Shown here: positions 10,702 to 18,419 of the stretch, piece by piece
How the letters are laid out: each line of letters opens with the position of its first letter
Position numbering within the stretch: the stretch's first letter is position 1
Made by a program: the position numbers and the translations under genes
DNA from: Tritrichomonas musculus
Lineage: Eukaryota; Parabasalia; Tritrichomonadida; Tritrichomonadidae
NCBI GenBank assembly: GCA_039105265.1
Contig: JAPFFF010000001.1
Span: 10,788,001 to 10,852,000 of the forward strand
Direction of reading: 5' to 3'
Length of the DNA stretch: 64,000 nucleotides
Notes under the pieces: model-generated
The model's database searches: none
Seen by the model: only the letters and a program-made list of their open reading frames with translations
Told to the model about the DNA's origin: nothing

Positions 10702-10727
10702 CTCCGATGAACTTATGAGAATCGGAG
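10702..10727. terminator. Small hairpin after the 68-aa frame
   Basis: CTCCGAT pairs with ATCGGAG around a 12-base loop. It lies between the 3' end of the plus-strand frame at 10394-10600 and the convergent minus-strand frame that ends at 10838. A role in ending transcription is only inferred from place. Confidence 0.3.
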
Positions 10728-10837
10728 GAGACAAAAACGATAAAAATAGCAGAGGGGAGAGACTCTGCGTTTTATTAAATTTAAAAATTAAATAAAAGAA
10801 AAAAAAATAATAAAGAAATTGTTTATATAATAATTAA

Positions 10838-11080
10838 TTATAATTTATTTAAAATTCTTAAAGCAGTATCTTCAAGTAGTTTGTTGTTAATTTTGACGAT
10901 TAACTTTTGAAACGAATTTCCGTATTCGTTAATAATCTTTTCATAAAATTCTTTTTTTATCATATTCAATTTAAATTCTGTATCATGTAATATTTGGTAT
11001 TTTTGATCCATATTATCGTTATTAATGGATGAAATAAAGTTTTCGTTAAATATTCCGAGTATGTTAATGGTATCTGACAT
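10838..11080 (-). CDS. Small unknown protein in the CRESS block (80 aa)
   Basis: An 80-codon intact frame (MSDTINILGIFNENFISSINN...) with a largely helical, Lys/Glu-rich product and no known domain. Its start lies 38 bp from the hairpin that carries TAATATTAC, and it faces away from that hairpin. The start MSDT resembles the MSS/MST starts of the four plus-strand frames at 12574-13746. Function unknown. Confidence 0.35.
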   Translation of the reverse strand: MSDTINILGIFNENFISSINNDNMDQKYQILHDTEFKLNMIKKEFYEKIINEYGNSFQKLIVKINNKLLEDTALRILNKL

Positions 11081-11117
11081 TTATAAAAGTAATTTTAAAT
11101 GTATTAAACCAAACAAA

Positions 11118-11188
11118 AGTGTTAAGGGTATAAGACAACTAGAAAAAAAAAAATTTTTTTCTAATATTACCCTTATACCCTTAACACT
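11118..11188. other. Cruciform with the CRESS nonanucleotide TAATATTAC (origin-like)
   Basis: A perfect 17-bp stem, 11118-11134 with 11172-11188 (AGTGTTAAGGGTATAAG and its complement), encloses 37 bases. Within these an inner A/T hairpin (AGAAAAAAA against TTTTTTTCT) is followed by TAATATTAC at 11162-11170, immediately before the outer stem. TAATATTAC is the canonical rolling-circle nick sequence of geminiviruses and several other CRESS-DNA virus groups, where it lies in a stem-loop. Here it is on the 3' shoulder of the loop, so the structure is not textbook, but a Rep remnant of the same class lies less than 300 bp away. Confidence 0.65.
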
Positions 11189-11193
11189 GTTTG

Positions 11194-11208
11194 GGACTAT
11201 ATAGAAAA
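11194..11208 (+). repeat. Direct repeat beside the origin-like hairpin
   Basis: GGACTATATAGAAAAA occurs at about 11194 and again at about 11385. The second copy closes a small hairpin (ATAGTCC ... GGACTAT). They may be Rep-binding repeats or the trace of a short duplication. Confidence 0.35.
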
Positions 11209-11458
11209 ATTACGGTTAAGTATTGAAAAATTTACCATTATCATTGAATTTTTTGGCCTTTGTTTATCACAAAACCAAATATACTCTCAATCAATGACCA
11301 AATATTGTTTTATTTAACATGTCATGGTCAAAAAAATAATCATCAAAGGTCAAATTAAAAAATAGTCCGAGAGTTTTTTCGACTTGGACTATATAGAAAA
11401 AGTCAAAATAAAAATAATCAAATGAAAAATTGAATTGTTTATTTAAGAATTGAGACGT

Positions 11459-12349
11459 CTAATTAAAATAAAAATGATCTTCAGGTTCTGGCCAGATTTC
11501 ATCAATTGTATAATTACTTGTCACAATGAAAAACCATTTTTGAGGGTTCACTATTATTTGACCATTTTTAACTTCAGCTTGAAACCAATATTCATCTGCC
11601 CATACCTTGACTTTTTCTGGGAAGCTTCTTAAGGAGTTGATACCTGCATCTTCAATAAGTACTACTTTTGTTCTTTTATCGTCGTAGTTATCCCACCATT
11701 TGTTTTGTTGCTTAAAACAAATTAGATCTTGTGGGACTTGATTTCTTGCCCAGTAGCTTTTTCCACATCCAGGGGAACCAGTGATCCAGAAATTTTTGAC
11801 CTTTAGTGAACCCTCCCATTGTGGGAGTCTATCAGCATGATCCATTTTCCATTTCATACATAGACCTGGGAACTGAAATGCCATTTGTGTCTATTTTTCT
11901 GAGAATTCCAACCATGACATTGACATTAGATCTTTTAAGGCATCTTTTAGTTCTTTTTCTTTATCGAACTTTTTCTGAAACTCGTTAGGAATTTGGCCTT
12001 GCATCATGAAATGGTCTTTATCAGGCTTATTTTTGTTAATATAATCCAACGCCTGTTTTAATGTTCCTTTCATAGGTTCCCAGTCTGGACCTTTCAACCA
12101 GTATCATATTATTTGTGTTCAGTATACTTTTTTTGTGAACTTTACAACTATATGGATATGTCTGTTCCATGATTCTCCTCTTTCTTCAGCAGCAACCATT
12201 GCAACTATTTCAAGGAATCCTTTAGCAAATTGTAAGTTGCCGTTGTTATCTACTGCATTTCCGAATTGAAGGGTCTGTTTCCAATCTAAATCTTCAGGTA
12301 TGTTCCAGGTCCCGAACCAATAAGTAACTCTTGGATTTGCTTCAGTCAT
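11459..12349 (-). pseudogene. rep: Rep of a CRESS-DNA virus (fossil, broken)
   Basis: The minus strand carries, in the expected order, the parts of a rolling-circle Rep. The N-terminal endonuclease part shows YWFGTWNIPE (motif I region), HIHIVVKF (the metal-binding HUH-type motif II) and YINK in ALDYINKNKPDK (motif III with the nicking tyrosine and nearby lysine). The helicase part shows GSPGCGKSYWAR (Walker A), VVLIEDA (Walker B), KVWADEYWFQAEVKNG and IVTSNYTIDEIW (motif C region), all close to circovirus/cyclovirus-like Reps. In life such a protein nicks the origin and unwinds the viral circle. The gene is broken, with about two interruptions, so this is an endogenous viral element. Protist-associated CRESS families (for example those tied to Entamoeba and Giardia) are natural comparators. 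High confidence in the family, unsure of the exact group. Confidence 0.88.
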
Positions 12350-12573
12350 TTTATTAAAAATGATATCAGATTAAAGTTTTTAATTTGTGTATAGTTTGAT
12401 CGTTTTAATATTTATACAATATTAACAAAAATAATTAGCCGGGAAATATTTCAGATAAAAGTTTATTTTTCAGTTTATTTTAATTGAAAAATTTTTAATA
12501 CCGCGAAAAAAAACGATTAAATTTCTCTCAATTCTTAAATTTAAAATTTTATTAAAAAAAAACATTTTTTAAA

Positions 12574-12936
12574 ATGTCTGCTCCTGTTTCACAGCTTCCA
12601 TTAAGAAGTCCTTCCCCTACATCTTATTCTCAACCAGTTTCTACATGTTCCTCAAATAGTTCTCAAGGCTTTGGTGACTGGATTAATTGGCCTCCTTCAT
12701 CACAAGGTTCTTCTATTGAATATCCTTCGGGACCTTCTTGGTTTTCCATTTCTACTGAAGATTCTTGTTTATCCTCTCCAGAAGCATATTCAGAAAACGA
12801 ATATGAATCAATTTTTGATAGACAAAAAGAAATTTTAGAACAAATCCAGACAATTGAATATCAGATTTTATTACAACAACAAGAATTAGCTTCTCTAAAG
12901 AGGGAAAAATCCCAACTTGATTCTTTAATTCAATAA
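12574..12936 (+). CDS. Unknown 120-aa protein with C-terminal coiled coil
   Basis: First of four plus-strand frames that run away from Rep. The N-terminal ~70 residues are Ser/Pro-rich and disordered (LPLRSPSPTSYSQPV), and residues ~80-120 form a clear coiled coil (RQKEILEQIQTIEYQILLQQ and following). The stop overlaps TAAA at 12934-12937, a trichomonad-type poly(A) signal. No family is recognised. It is intact, and its arrangement with the next frames suggests a compact viral gene set. Confidence 0.5.
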   Translation: MSAPVSQLPLRSPSPTSYSQPVSTCSSNSSQGFGDWINWPPSSQGSSIEYPSGPSWFSISTEDSCLSSPEAYSENEYESIFDRQKEILEQIQTIEYQILLQQQELASLKREKSQLDSLIQ

Positions 12937-12953
12937 ACACTTCATTTTTTAAT
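12937..12953 (+). promoter_or_regulatory. Initiator-like leader ACTTCATTTTTTAAT before the 98-aa frame
   Basis: TCATTTTTT at 12942-12950 matches the trichomonad initiator (TCA, pyrimidine, A/T) and ends 3 bases from the ATG at 12954. A block of about 30 bp (12932-12961) covering the end of the previous gene, this leader and the first codons recurs at 13724-13753 with one difference. In trichomonads such elements alone can direct transcription, giving very short 5' leaders. Confidence 0.55.
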
Positions 12954-13250
12954 ATGTCTTCTTTTATAACTTCAACTCCTGTTATTGAAAATATTAATCA
13001 ACTTAATGATTCTATAATTTATTTAACTTCTCTTGATGAAACAAAGTTATTGATGTCTCGTAATTTAGATTTCATTTCTTTAATTTCAAATAAAGATCAG
13101 ATATTAATTGAATCTAAAGAAGTATTAGAAGATTTTTTAAATGATAATGATGAAATAAGAGAATTTTTAATTAAAAATTTCAATTCTCTAATTCCTTTAG
13201 ATACGTTTTTGTCAGATAATCCTTCTTCTATAATTTTAATAAAAAAATGA
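12954..13250 (+). CDS. Unknown 98-aa protein
   Basis: Intact 98-codon frame (MSSFITSTPVIENINQLNDS...), rich in Leu, Ile, Asn and acidic residues and probably helical. It starts 17 bases after the stop of the previous frame. Its stop TGA overlaps the next leader (GACTTCATTTTT at 13249). No domain is recognised. Similar size, start context and style to the 145-aa frame downstream suggest that the two could be diverged paralogues. Confidence 0.45.
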   Translation: MSSFITSTPVIENINQLNDSIIYLTSLDETKLLMSRNLDFISLISNKDQILIESKEVLEDFLNDNDEIREFLIKNFNSLIPLDTFLSDNPSSIILIKK

Positions 13251-13267
13251 CTTCATTTTTATTTAAG
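13249..13267 (+). promoter_or_regulatory. Initiator-like leader before the 145-aa frame
   Basis: ACTTCATTTTTATTTAAG repeats the core of the other two leaders, and lies 13-30 bases before the ATG at 13280. It overlaps the stop codon of the preceding frame, so the genes are packed almost without spacing. Confidence 0.5.
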
Positions 13268-13279
13268 TTTTGATTTTTA

Positions 13280-13717
13280 ATGTCCACCATTCCGTCAAAA
13301 ACTATGCAGAATTTATGGGATTTAATAAATTCAATTGATAAATCAGATGAAAATATTGATAATAATATTTCCGATATGTTAATAGCATGTAAAACTATGT
13401 TAGAAAAACTTGACGATGTTGATTTAATTCTCAAATCTAATTTTATTCAATATTTTACAAAATTTGAACAACCAAAAGATAAAATCTCCCAAGATATTAA
13501 TAATATTTTTGATTTCTTTAACGATACTTATTATCCAGATGTAATGGATAAATTAAATACTATTGATCTTGATGTAAATCATTTAAATTCAAAGTTAAAA
13601 GACATCGAATCTGAAATGTCTTCACAATCATTTAAACTAGGATCTATAGAAAGTACATTATTATCGCATGGTTTTAAGTTAGATGAAATATTAGCTAAGA
13701 TTATTATTACTCCTTAA
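13280..13717 (+). CDS. Unknown 145-aa helical protein
   Basis: Intact frame (MSTIPSKTMQNLWDLINSID...), acidic and helical, with a probable coiled coil near residues 95-135 (LNTIDLDVNHLNSKLKDIES). No known domain. It is the third of four tightly spaced plus-strand frames between Rep and the capsid-like frame. The usual protist CRESS viruses code only for Rep and Cap, so this and its neighbours would be extra genes if they belong to the same element. Confidence 0.45.
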   Translation: MSTIPSKTMQNLWDLINSIDKSDENIDNNISDMLIACKTMLEKLDDVDLILKSNFIQYFTKFEQPKDKISQDINNIFDFFNDTYYPDVMDKLNTIDLDVNHLNSKLKDIESEMSSQSFKLGSIESTLLSHGFKLDEILAKIIITP

Positions 13718-13728
13718 TTTATTAATAA

Positions 13729-13745
13729 ACACTTCATTTTTTAAC
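13729..13745 (+). promoter_or_regulatory. Initiator-like leader before the capsid-like frame
   Basis: ACTTCATTTTTTAAC lies directly before the ATG at 13746 and is nearly identical to the leader at 12937-12953, including the preceding TAATAAAC and the following ATGTCTTC. Confidence 0.55.
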
Positions 13746-14100
13746 ATGTCTTCTAAAAAAAACAGTAATAAAAACCAAAATAAAAATTCAAATAATAATA
13801 AAACCTTTATTAAAAAAAGAAAATATCAAACAATTACAACACAAGGATATTTTAATGATGAATCGTTATCTTCATTATGTAATCCAGGTGGTTCTTTTAG
13901 TACAATATTAGTAAAAAACTCATCAACACAAGGTGTTAGAAAAGCTAAGAATTTTACTTTACAGATTTCAAGTAATTATAACTTTACATCTCCTCCTTAT
14001 ATACATGATCAAAAGTATGGAACAGGTCCAATTTCGTTTGCTTTAGTATATTGTCCATGTAATCAGTCTTCTTTAAATCTACAATCACCAAATTCAACAC
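13746..14100 (+). pseudogene. cap: Capsid-like fragment of the CRESS fossil
   Basis: The frame opens with a Lys/Asn-rich, basic tail (MSSKKNSNKNQNK..., then KKRKYQTITTQGYF) as in small ssDNA-virus capsid proteins, where it binds DNA. It then shows VRKAKNFTLQISSN and GPISFALVYCPCN, which resemble the first beta strands of single jelly-roll CRESS capsids (consensus KxFTL ... FALVYVP). The end at about 14100 is approximate: beyond it the DNA is transposase-derived, so the capsid part is incomplete. With Rep on the opposite strand the layout is ambisense, as in circo-like viruses. The capsid call is by eye and moderate. Confidence 0.5.
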
Positions 14101-15003
14101 AAAATTTATTATATCCGATTAATCTAATGAAATTTAATTTTTTAATACTCTCAATAAATTTATCTATTGTATCATCATATCTTGCCTTCATCCTCAAAGT
14201 GCCAAATGAATGTTCCAACGGATTGGATGACAGGCGGTTTATTGAAACTTTTTCAATATGATTAAAAATAAAATTGAGAAGACTAATTAATGTTCCTCTT
14301 GAATCTATCAATAATTGTGAATGAAACATATTTCCATTGAAAAACATTTTATTAGGAAAATATGATAAATATTTTAGACTTATTTGAAGTAAATCTATTC
14401 TTTCTTGTAACGAAATATTTTGAAAATTTAATGCATAATTGTCCAAGGAAATAAAAAAGAATAAAAACTTGTTGAATTTTTTGATTCTGACAATAACAAA
14501 ACACGTAAATTAAATAATTTAATTGCAATTATCCCTTCGATTAATGAATAATTATTTTGCTTAGTATGCTTTCTGTAAGAGTTTAATAAAGAAGGTAATT
14601 CTTTTAAATTTAATATAGATTGAGAATTGCCTGAAAAAAATTTTTGAGCATGAAGATGTATAGTAGACTCTACAGGAATTGGTAAGTTATTTTGGATTAA
14701 CCTATAGGCTGAAGCAGATATAAAAAATAGCAAAACAAAAAAACCTATAGCAAATGGTGACCATCGCCTCCCATTTGGCTTTTTTCTTGCGTTTTTGTTA
14801 ATTTCATTTAAAAATGGATAATTCCGACGGTGATTTTTTATAAAAGGACTAGTTTCTTGATCATTTTTATTCGGGATTATATAATTGGTATTGTTAATAG
14901 TATTATTATTATTGATAATTGTAACATTTGTATTAGTAATATTAATAATATTATTTTGTTGTCGAGAATTAGATTTTCTTTTTGGTTTATTACCTTTTTT
15001 CAT
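14063..15003 (-). pseudogene. DNA-transposon transposase remnant (P/THAP9-like)
   Basis: Two overlapping minus-strand frames carry the two ends of one transposase. The first (from ATG 15003) is basic and Asn-rich, then shows NGRRWSPFAIGFFVLLFF-ISASAYRLI and LPIPVESTI, which resemble the P-element/THAP9-type segment 'RRYSxExxxFAxxLxxxSPKAYxxLR...LPhPsTI'. The second (about 14063-14446) ends with NPLEHSFGTLRMKARYDDT, like the conserved C-terminal 'xxxLENFFGxIRxRGGxNDNPT'. The middle, with the RNase H-like catalytic acidic residues, is missing, and a frame change lies near 14430-14446 where the frames overlap. It is a dead, internally deleted copy. Its 3' end abuts or lies within the capsid-like sequence. 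Terminal repeats were not found by eye. Confidence 0.5.
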
Positions 15004-15571
15004 TAAAATTTTGATTTTATTTTTAATTTAAAAAGTTCATATTTTTATTAGAAAAAGTTTATAATCCGTCTATTCAATTTAAGTCGGACTCCCTTTATTT
15101 ATTTTTTTTTTAAAAAAATATTATTATCTGATTTAATAATAAATAAATGATTGAATATTAAATGATTTTAATTTTTTCCCGTTTTGAGAATCTTACATCA
15201 TAAACCTAGCAATTCTATATTGTTTTTCATTTCTAAAAAGAATTCACTTTGTGATTGTCTTTTTCTAATGTAGGACTGCAACATTTTCAGGCTAGAAACT
15301 TGATATTGTTTTTGTTTACCCTATAAACATCAATCGACAGTATTATTATTAGAATTGTGAATAAGGGAAAACTTTTCCACATGGTGAAAAATCATCCATC
15401 ATAGTAAATTATCAAAATGGCTCCAAATGGCAACTGAAAACTCGAGATAAACAATTAATTAATTGGTTTTTAAATAATAATAGAGTTATGAATGTAGAAA
15501 ATATAATAAAAATATGCATAAGAACATATTGCAAGCAATATTTCAGCAAATATTTGGTAAAAACCATCTAA
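15004..15571. other. Gene-free AT-rich DNA
   Basis: No gene, RNA or clear repeat is recognised. Codon-like stretches near 15400-15560 contain stops and may be the decayed 5' part of the next feature. Confidence 0.5.
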
Positions 15572-16405
15572 AAATCACATAATCTTCGTTTATCAATTCG
15601 CCAAATTCTCTATAATGTCCAACTAATTAAAATACCAGATGAAATAAAGAGCACAATCACAAGAATAACTGATATAACAAAAATGTTTAGAATAATTTTT
15701 AGAAGTAATATCTTGTATGATACAAATGGAAATTTAATGAAAGAATTCTTCATTTATATTAAAGATGGACATCTATATAATCCTGTAATTTCAAGAAACC
15801 CAGATACTAATTTTTATTCCGTAATGAGCATTGGAAATGGATATTTAGATGAAGAATCACCAATGAAGAATAGGTTTTATATTGCATTTGAGAAATCATC
15901 AGCTGTAAATCCTTATAAATTCTATCACAAAGGAGAACGAAGCATCCAATATTTATTATCACAAGACTCTTTGGTAGCTGTTGAACCAAGAATAAAGTGT
16001 GATATTATTGAAGCTGAGAATGCATTAAGATTATACAAAAATGTTAACTTATACCTTTATCTACCTGATATCATAACTGAAGAAACTCTAGAAATAGAAG
16101 GACCAAATAAAAATAAAGTAGAAAAAGAATTCTATAAAATCATCTAAAAAATACCCACTGATTATGTTATCCCTAATGGTATAGAATTCGGCTTCAAAGA
16201 ATTCTGTTTTAGTAATGAGTGGACATTAAAATGGAATGATTCTGAATGGATAGATAATAATTGTCAAGGATTACTTAGAGGTAATGTATCATCTAAATTA
16301 CAAAAGGTCAATTCCAAACAAAATTCCGATGGTGCTATTGGTTGCTTTATTTTAATTAAAGACACTGAAACACATCACTCTGTAATCCATGAAAGCACGT
16401 TTTAA
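15572..16405 (+). pseudogene. Unknown gene, interrupted
   Basis: The plus-strand frame is open from 15572 (first ATG 15683) and coding character continues to about 16405, with about one interruption. The product has features of a globular protein (FFIYIKDGHLYNPVI, YKFYHKGERSIQYLLSQDS, then FKEFCFSNEWTLKW) but no motif that I recognise. It ends at the first unit of the minisatellite array. It could be a decayed member of a trichomonad gene family or a piece of a mobile element. Confidence 0.4.
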
Positions 16406-16708
16406 TCGTTGATGTTTAGTTGCTTTAATCATTGATGTCTATTTATTTTGATTGTCGATGTTTATTTATTTTGATTGTTGATGTTTAGTTGTTTTAATCG
16501 TTGATGTTTAGTTGTTTTAATCGTTGATGTTTAGTTGTTTAATCGTTGATGTTTAGTTGTTTTAATCGTTGATGTTTAGCTGTTTTAATCGTTGATGTTT
16601 AGTTGTTTTAATCGTTGATGTTTAGCTGTTTTAATCGTTGATGTTTAGTTGTTTTAATCGTTGATGTTTAGTTGTTTTAATCGTTGATGTTTAGTTGTTT
16701 TAATCGTT
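16401..16708 (+). repeat. 23-bp minisatellite, left part
   Basis: About 13 units of a 23-bp repeat whose core is TTGATGTTTAGTTG followed by TTTTAATCG. Some units vary (TTTATTTATTTTGATTGTC). The array stops exactly at the left end of the Polinton-like element and resumes at its right end, so one array has been split. Confidence 0.95.
16703..16708 (+). repeat. 6-bp target-site duplication ATCGTT (left)
   Basis: ATCGTT directly precedes the terminal AGAGAG of the left inverted repeat, and is found again directly after CTCT at 21539-21544. Because the target is itself a repeat with this word in every unit, the duplication is consistent but not proven by itself; six bases is the size made by Polinton/Maverick integrases. 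Confidence 0.75.
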
Positions 16709-17212
16709 AGAGAGTAAGGGTGTGTATCTGGACGGTCGGATAAATCTGACCCTGTTTGATTATTTCTAGATTTACGGTTGCAACTTAATGAAGATTCTTT
16801 TTATTGTTGTTATTATTGATATATAAATCTGACCGTTTATAAAAAAGGGTACGATTTTTTGTCTTCTTTAAAATGACCTCTTATTACAAGTTCATAAATG
16901 ATTTTGAAGGAGTCGAACCGCCTGCCGAATTAATGCCGTCAGATGTTAAACGTTTAATATCATAAGAGACCAAAACGACGACATGCGACACGAAGACCTG
17001 CGGCTAAAAAACAAAATTAATAATATTTTTATTTTTGTATTACAATTAATTGCAACCGTTAATCTAAACATTAAATGTAATACCACTAATAGCAGAACAT
17101 TCGAAGAATACAATTAATGTGTTTTCGTTTAAAACAATATTGTTTTATTCGTTCTACAAATGCAACCACAAACGAATAACAACGAAACACATGCAACAGA
17201 GGAACAAGGAAC
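16709..17212 (+). repeat. Left terminal inverted repeat, 504 bp
   Basis: Pairs with 21035-21538 (paired coordinates sum to 38247 from end to end, so no net indel). It opens AGAGAGTAAGGGTGTGTATC. It contains a 30-codon frame at 16874-16966 (MTSYYKFINDFEGVEPPAEL...) and the first 18 codons of an inward-facing gene. The only difference that I noticed is in the terminal six bases (GAGAG against GAGAA). Confidence 0.95.
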
Positions 17213-17477
17213 AGAGAGCTTACCAATGGAATACATCAATAGAAAAGATAAGTGCCAAGGCATTTATAAGTTTCCTAGTGCTGTCATCTACGATTTTAAT
17301 AAATATGTTTTAATAAAAGACGAATTCGAAGATGTTTATCGATTCTCCACTGTTTGCGGAAGTTATTGTTGTACGTTTCTTTTCCTGTTCTTAAACAAGT
17401 ATCACAATCTATTCTTTCCAGAAATTAAATATTCGGATGTATTGGAATCTATGCACGCGCCACCGTTTACGATATAA
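17160..17477 (+). CDS. 105-aa frame starting inside the left inverted repeat
   Basis: Starts MQPQTNNNETHATEEQGT, identical to the start of the inward gene at the other end, because both starts lie in the inverted repeats. Downstream of the repeat border the sequences differ (ESLPMEYINRKDKCQGIYKF...). Contains a Cys/Phe-rich hydrophobic stretch (CGSYCCTFLFLFLNK). No family is recognised. Confidence 0.45.
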   Translation: MQPQTNNNETHATEEQGTESLPMEYINRKDKCQGIYKFPSAVIYDFNKYVLIKDEFEDVYRFSTVCGSYCCTFLFLFLNKYHNLFFPEIKYSDVLESMHAPPFTI

Positions 17478-17500
17478 AAATAAAACCAATTAATTATATT

Positions 17501-17995
17501 TTATTTTTGGTTTAGCATTTGGTTAATAACATTAATAACTGTATTAAGAGATTTTTTAATTTGGTCAATCTTATTAATATTATAATTAAATTGTGTTCGA
17601 ATAGTTATTAAATCGTGTTCGTATTTGTTTGTGTGTTCTCGAAGGCGTTCTTCTAATACATCCAATCTTTTGGTTATATCTTCTATCGATTCATGTTTAT
17701 TGGGTTCTTTATCTGTTTTCTCTATTGGTTTGTATATTGTTAATACATCGCCTCGTTTCGTAAACTTATAGCTGTTTAACGGATAGTCTTTATTTAGTTG
17801 TCTTGTGTTAAGCTTATTAAAACAGTTATAAGTTCGAAGCAATCGACGAGCTTCTTTAATGTTGTTATCTCGAAGATAGTTATAAAACTGTTCTATTAAT
17901 TCGTTTTCTATAATAGCACCAGATATATTATTGTTTTCTTCTTCCTCCTCTTCTTCTACATAATCGTTTACAAACATTGCGTTTGTGTGTTCCAT
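17501..17995 (-). CDS. 164-aa acidic and coiled-coil protein of the element
   Basis: Begins with an acidic patch (YVEEEEEEENNN at about residues 12-23), has a mid region with ARRLLRTYNCFNK, and ends in a long coiled coil (residues ~100-163, LDVLEERLREHTNKYEHDL...). It converges on the 105-aa frame, with 23 bases between the stops. It has no recognised family. Coiled-coil proteins of this size can be structural or replication accessory factors, but nothing shows which. Confidence 0.5.
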   Translation of the reverse strand: MEHTNAMFVNDYVEEEEEEENNNISGAIIENELIEQFYNYLRDNNIKEARRLLRTYNCFNKLNTRQLNKDYPLNSYKFTKRGDVLTIYKPIEKTDKEPNKHESIEDITKRLDVLEERLREHTNKYEHDLITIRTQFNYNINKIDQIKKSLNTVINVINQMLNQK

Positions 17996-18119
17996 TTATA
18001 ATACAATTAAACAAATATGTTCGCAATTTGTAAAACATTAATGTTGTTTTGTATTGCGCCAAATAAACAAAATTGTAAATTAAATAAACATTAAAACAAT
18101 TTTTTTATTTTATTATATA

Positions 18120-18419
18120 ATGGTTCCACCACCAACAGCAACAAATATCGAAACAGCATTAAAAGATAGCAACATTAAATATATTCTTTACGAACAGTTC
18201 GGTTTAAGAGTTCTCGATTTAATCGATAAAGATTATCTAATAATCCAACACAACAAATACGGTTCGTATACGTTATACAAAAATAAACCCATTAATTACC
18301 TGTCTATTACAGAGCGATTCGTTCCTGGCGTCTTCTTGTCTAAATACAAATCGATTATTTATCCTTCTTCCTTTATTGTCGATAACTTGGTTATGTCTGC
18401 CTCTTGCTTTAAGAAATAA
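18120..18419 (+). CDS. 99-aa unknown frame of the element
   Basis: Starts ATG 18120 after an AT-rich leader, divergent from the 164-aa gene (124 bp between starts). The product (MVPPPTATNIETALKDSNIKY...) looks globular, with alternating hydrophobic residues, and no family is recognised. It overlaps the end of the 507-codon minus-strand frame by about 10 bases. Confidence 0.4.
   Translation: MVPPPTATNIETALKDSNIKYILYEQFGLRVLDLIDKDYLIIQHNKYGSYTLYKNKPINYLSITERFVPGVFLSKYKSIIYPSSFIVDNLVMSASCFKK

Noticed and set aside
16401-16708. CRISPR-like or telomere-like array
   Set aside because: The 23-bp units are directly adjacent with no unique spacers, and the unit does not fit a telomere repeat; it is a minisatellite, continued at 21539-21930.
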